This document shows, piece by piece, positions 13,247-13,404 of a stretch of 13,404 nt of DNA. The translations under genes were made by a program, and so were the position numbers. Origin of the DNA: Actinomycetota bacterium (GTDB lineage: Bacteria; Actinomycetota; Acidimicrobiia; Acidimicrobiales; Ilumatobacteraceae); assembly GCA_005788205.1 (NCBI GenBank), contig SXYT01000039.1:1-13404 (forward strand), written 5' to 3'. How positions within the stretch are numbered: position 1 is the first letter of the stretch; each line of letters starts with the position of its first letter. The notes under the pieces are model-generated. The model did not search any database. It was not told the origin of the DNA and saw only the letters and a list, made by a program, of their open reading frames with translations.

Positions 13247-13404
13247 CCCACATCACCGAGCTCGTCGACGAGGCCGTGCGCGGTGCGCGGCGCTTCGCGC
13301 GGTGCTCGCACGAGCAGGCGCTCGTCTACGCCTGCGAGGATGTCGCCCAGCGGCACGAGCCTCTCCGCGTTCTGACGCGCGCGGACACCGTGGGGTTCGT
13401 GGCC
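13243..13404 (+). CDS. Unrecognised protein, N-terminal 54 residues, truncated by window edge
   Basis: The ATG at 13243 overlaps the TGA of the DUF2786 gene by 4 nt (ATGA), and the frame stays open to the right edge. The visible sequence starts MTHITELVDEAVRGARR and contains CSHEQALVYACEDVAQR and LRVLTRADTVGFVA. It is charged and helical with no signal peptide or membrane segment. I do not recognise a family. Codon use matches the neighbours and coupling is tight, so it is very likely a real gene and a functional partner of the DUF2786 protein. Confidence 0.7.
   Translation, partial: MTHITELVDEAVRGARRFARCSHEQALVYACEDVAQRHEPLRVLTRADTVGFVA

Noticed and set aside
1..13404. CRISPR array, tRNA, rRNA, insertion sequence or prophage
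   Set aside because: I saw no regularly spaced repeats, cloverleaf-like sequence, transposase motifs, terminal repeats or phage structural genes on either strand.

Overview
This window looks like chromosomal DNA from a high-GC Actinomycetota. Three things point there: dense gene packing with GC-rich third positions, many genes with a TANNNT -10 box only 6-9 nt before the start codon (leaderless transcripts), and a second set of genes with a G5-G6 ribosome-binding run exactly 6 nt before ATG. The mix of phosphotransferase, AhpD-like, P450, FAH-family and beta-lactamase-family genes fits a heterotrophic soil or marine lineage, possibly Acidimicrobiia. That placement is inference, as there is no rRNA or marker gene. 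I see no tRNA, rRNA, insertion sequence, prophage or CRISPR array.

Left part (1-1677): a TetR-family regulator, cut by the left edge, is encoded directly behind a VOC (extradiol-dioxygenase-like) gene. This pair is divergent from an FAH-family hydrolase/isomerase gene. The 100-bp divergent region holds a perfect 7+2+7 palindrome, probably the TetR operator. Together these look like a small self-regulated catabolic unit, perhaps for ring-cleavage chemistry.

Middle part (1675-8485): a four-helix membrane protein and a DHRS12-like SDR overlap by 4 nt on the minus strand. A tiny DUF2256 zinc-binding protein is divergent from them, and a Gfo/Idh/MocA oxidoreductase converges on it with abutting stops. 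An ecdysteroid-kinase-like/APH-fold phosphotransferase and a CxxC AhpD-like protein form a plus-strand pair. A cytochrome P450 (minus) and a serine beta-lactamase-fold esterase/hydrolase (plus) are divergent. These are mostly accessory metabolic enzymes, and the sequence does not show that they share one pathway.

Right part (8451-13404): a DUF2157-like polytopic membrane protein lies behind a large OafA-type acyltransferase with an extracytoplasmic SGNH domain. That gene is divergent from a lipoprotein solute-binding protein with no transporter partners in view, and an imperfect dyad sits between the two promoters. The window ends with a DUF2786 protein coupled by ATGA to an unrecognised, truncated gene.

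I found no clear-cut new system. The most useful leads are the DUF2786 pair, the orphan binding protein with an altered ligand-contact residue, the putative operators, and the split between leaderless and G-run leader initiation.
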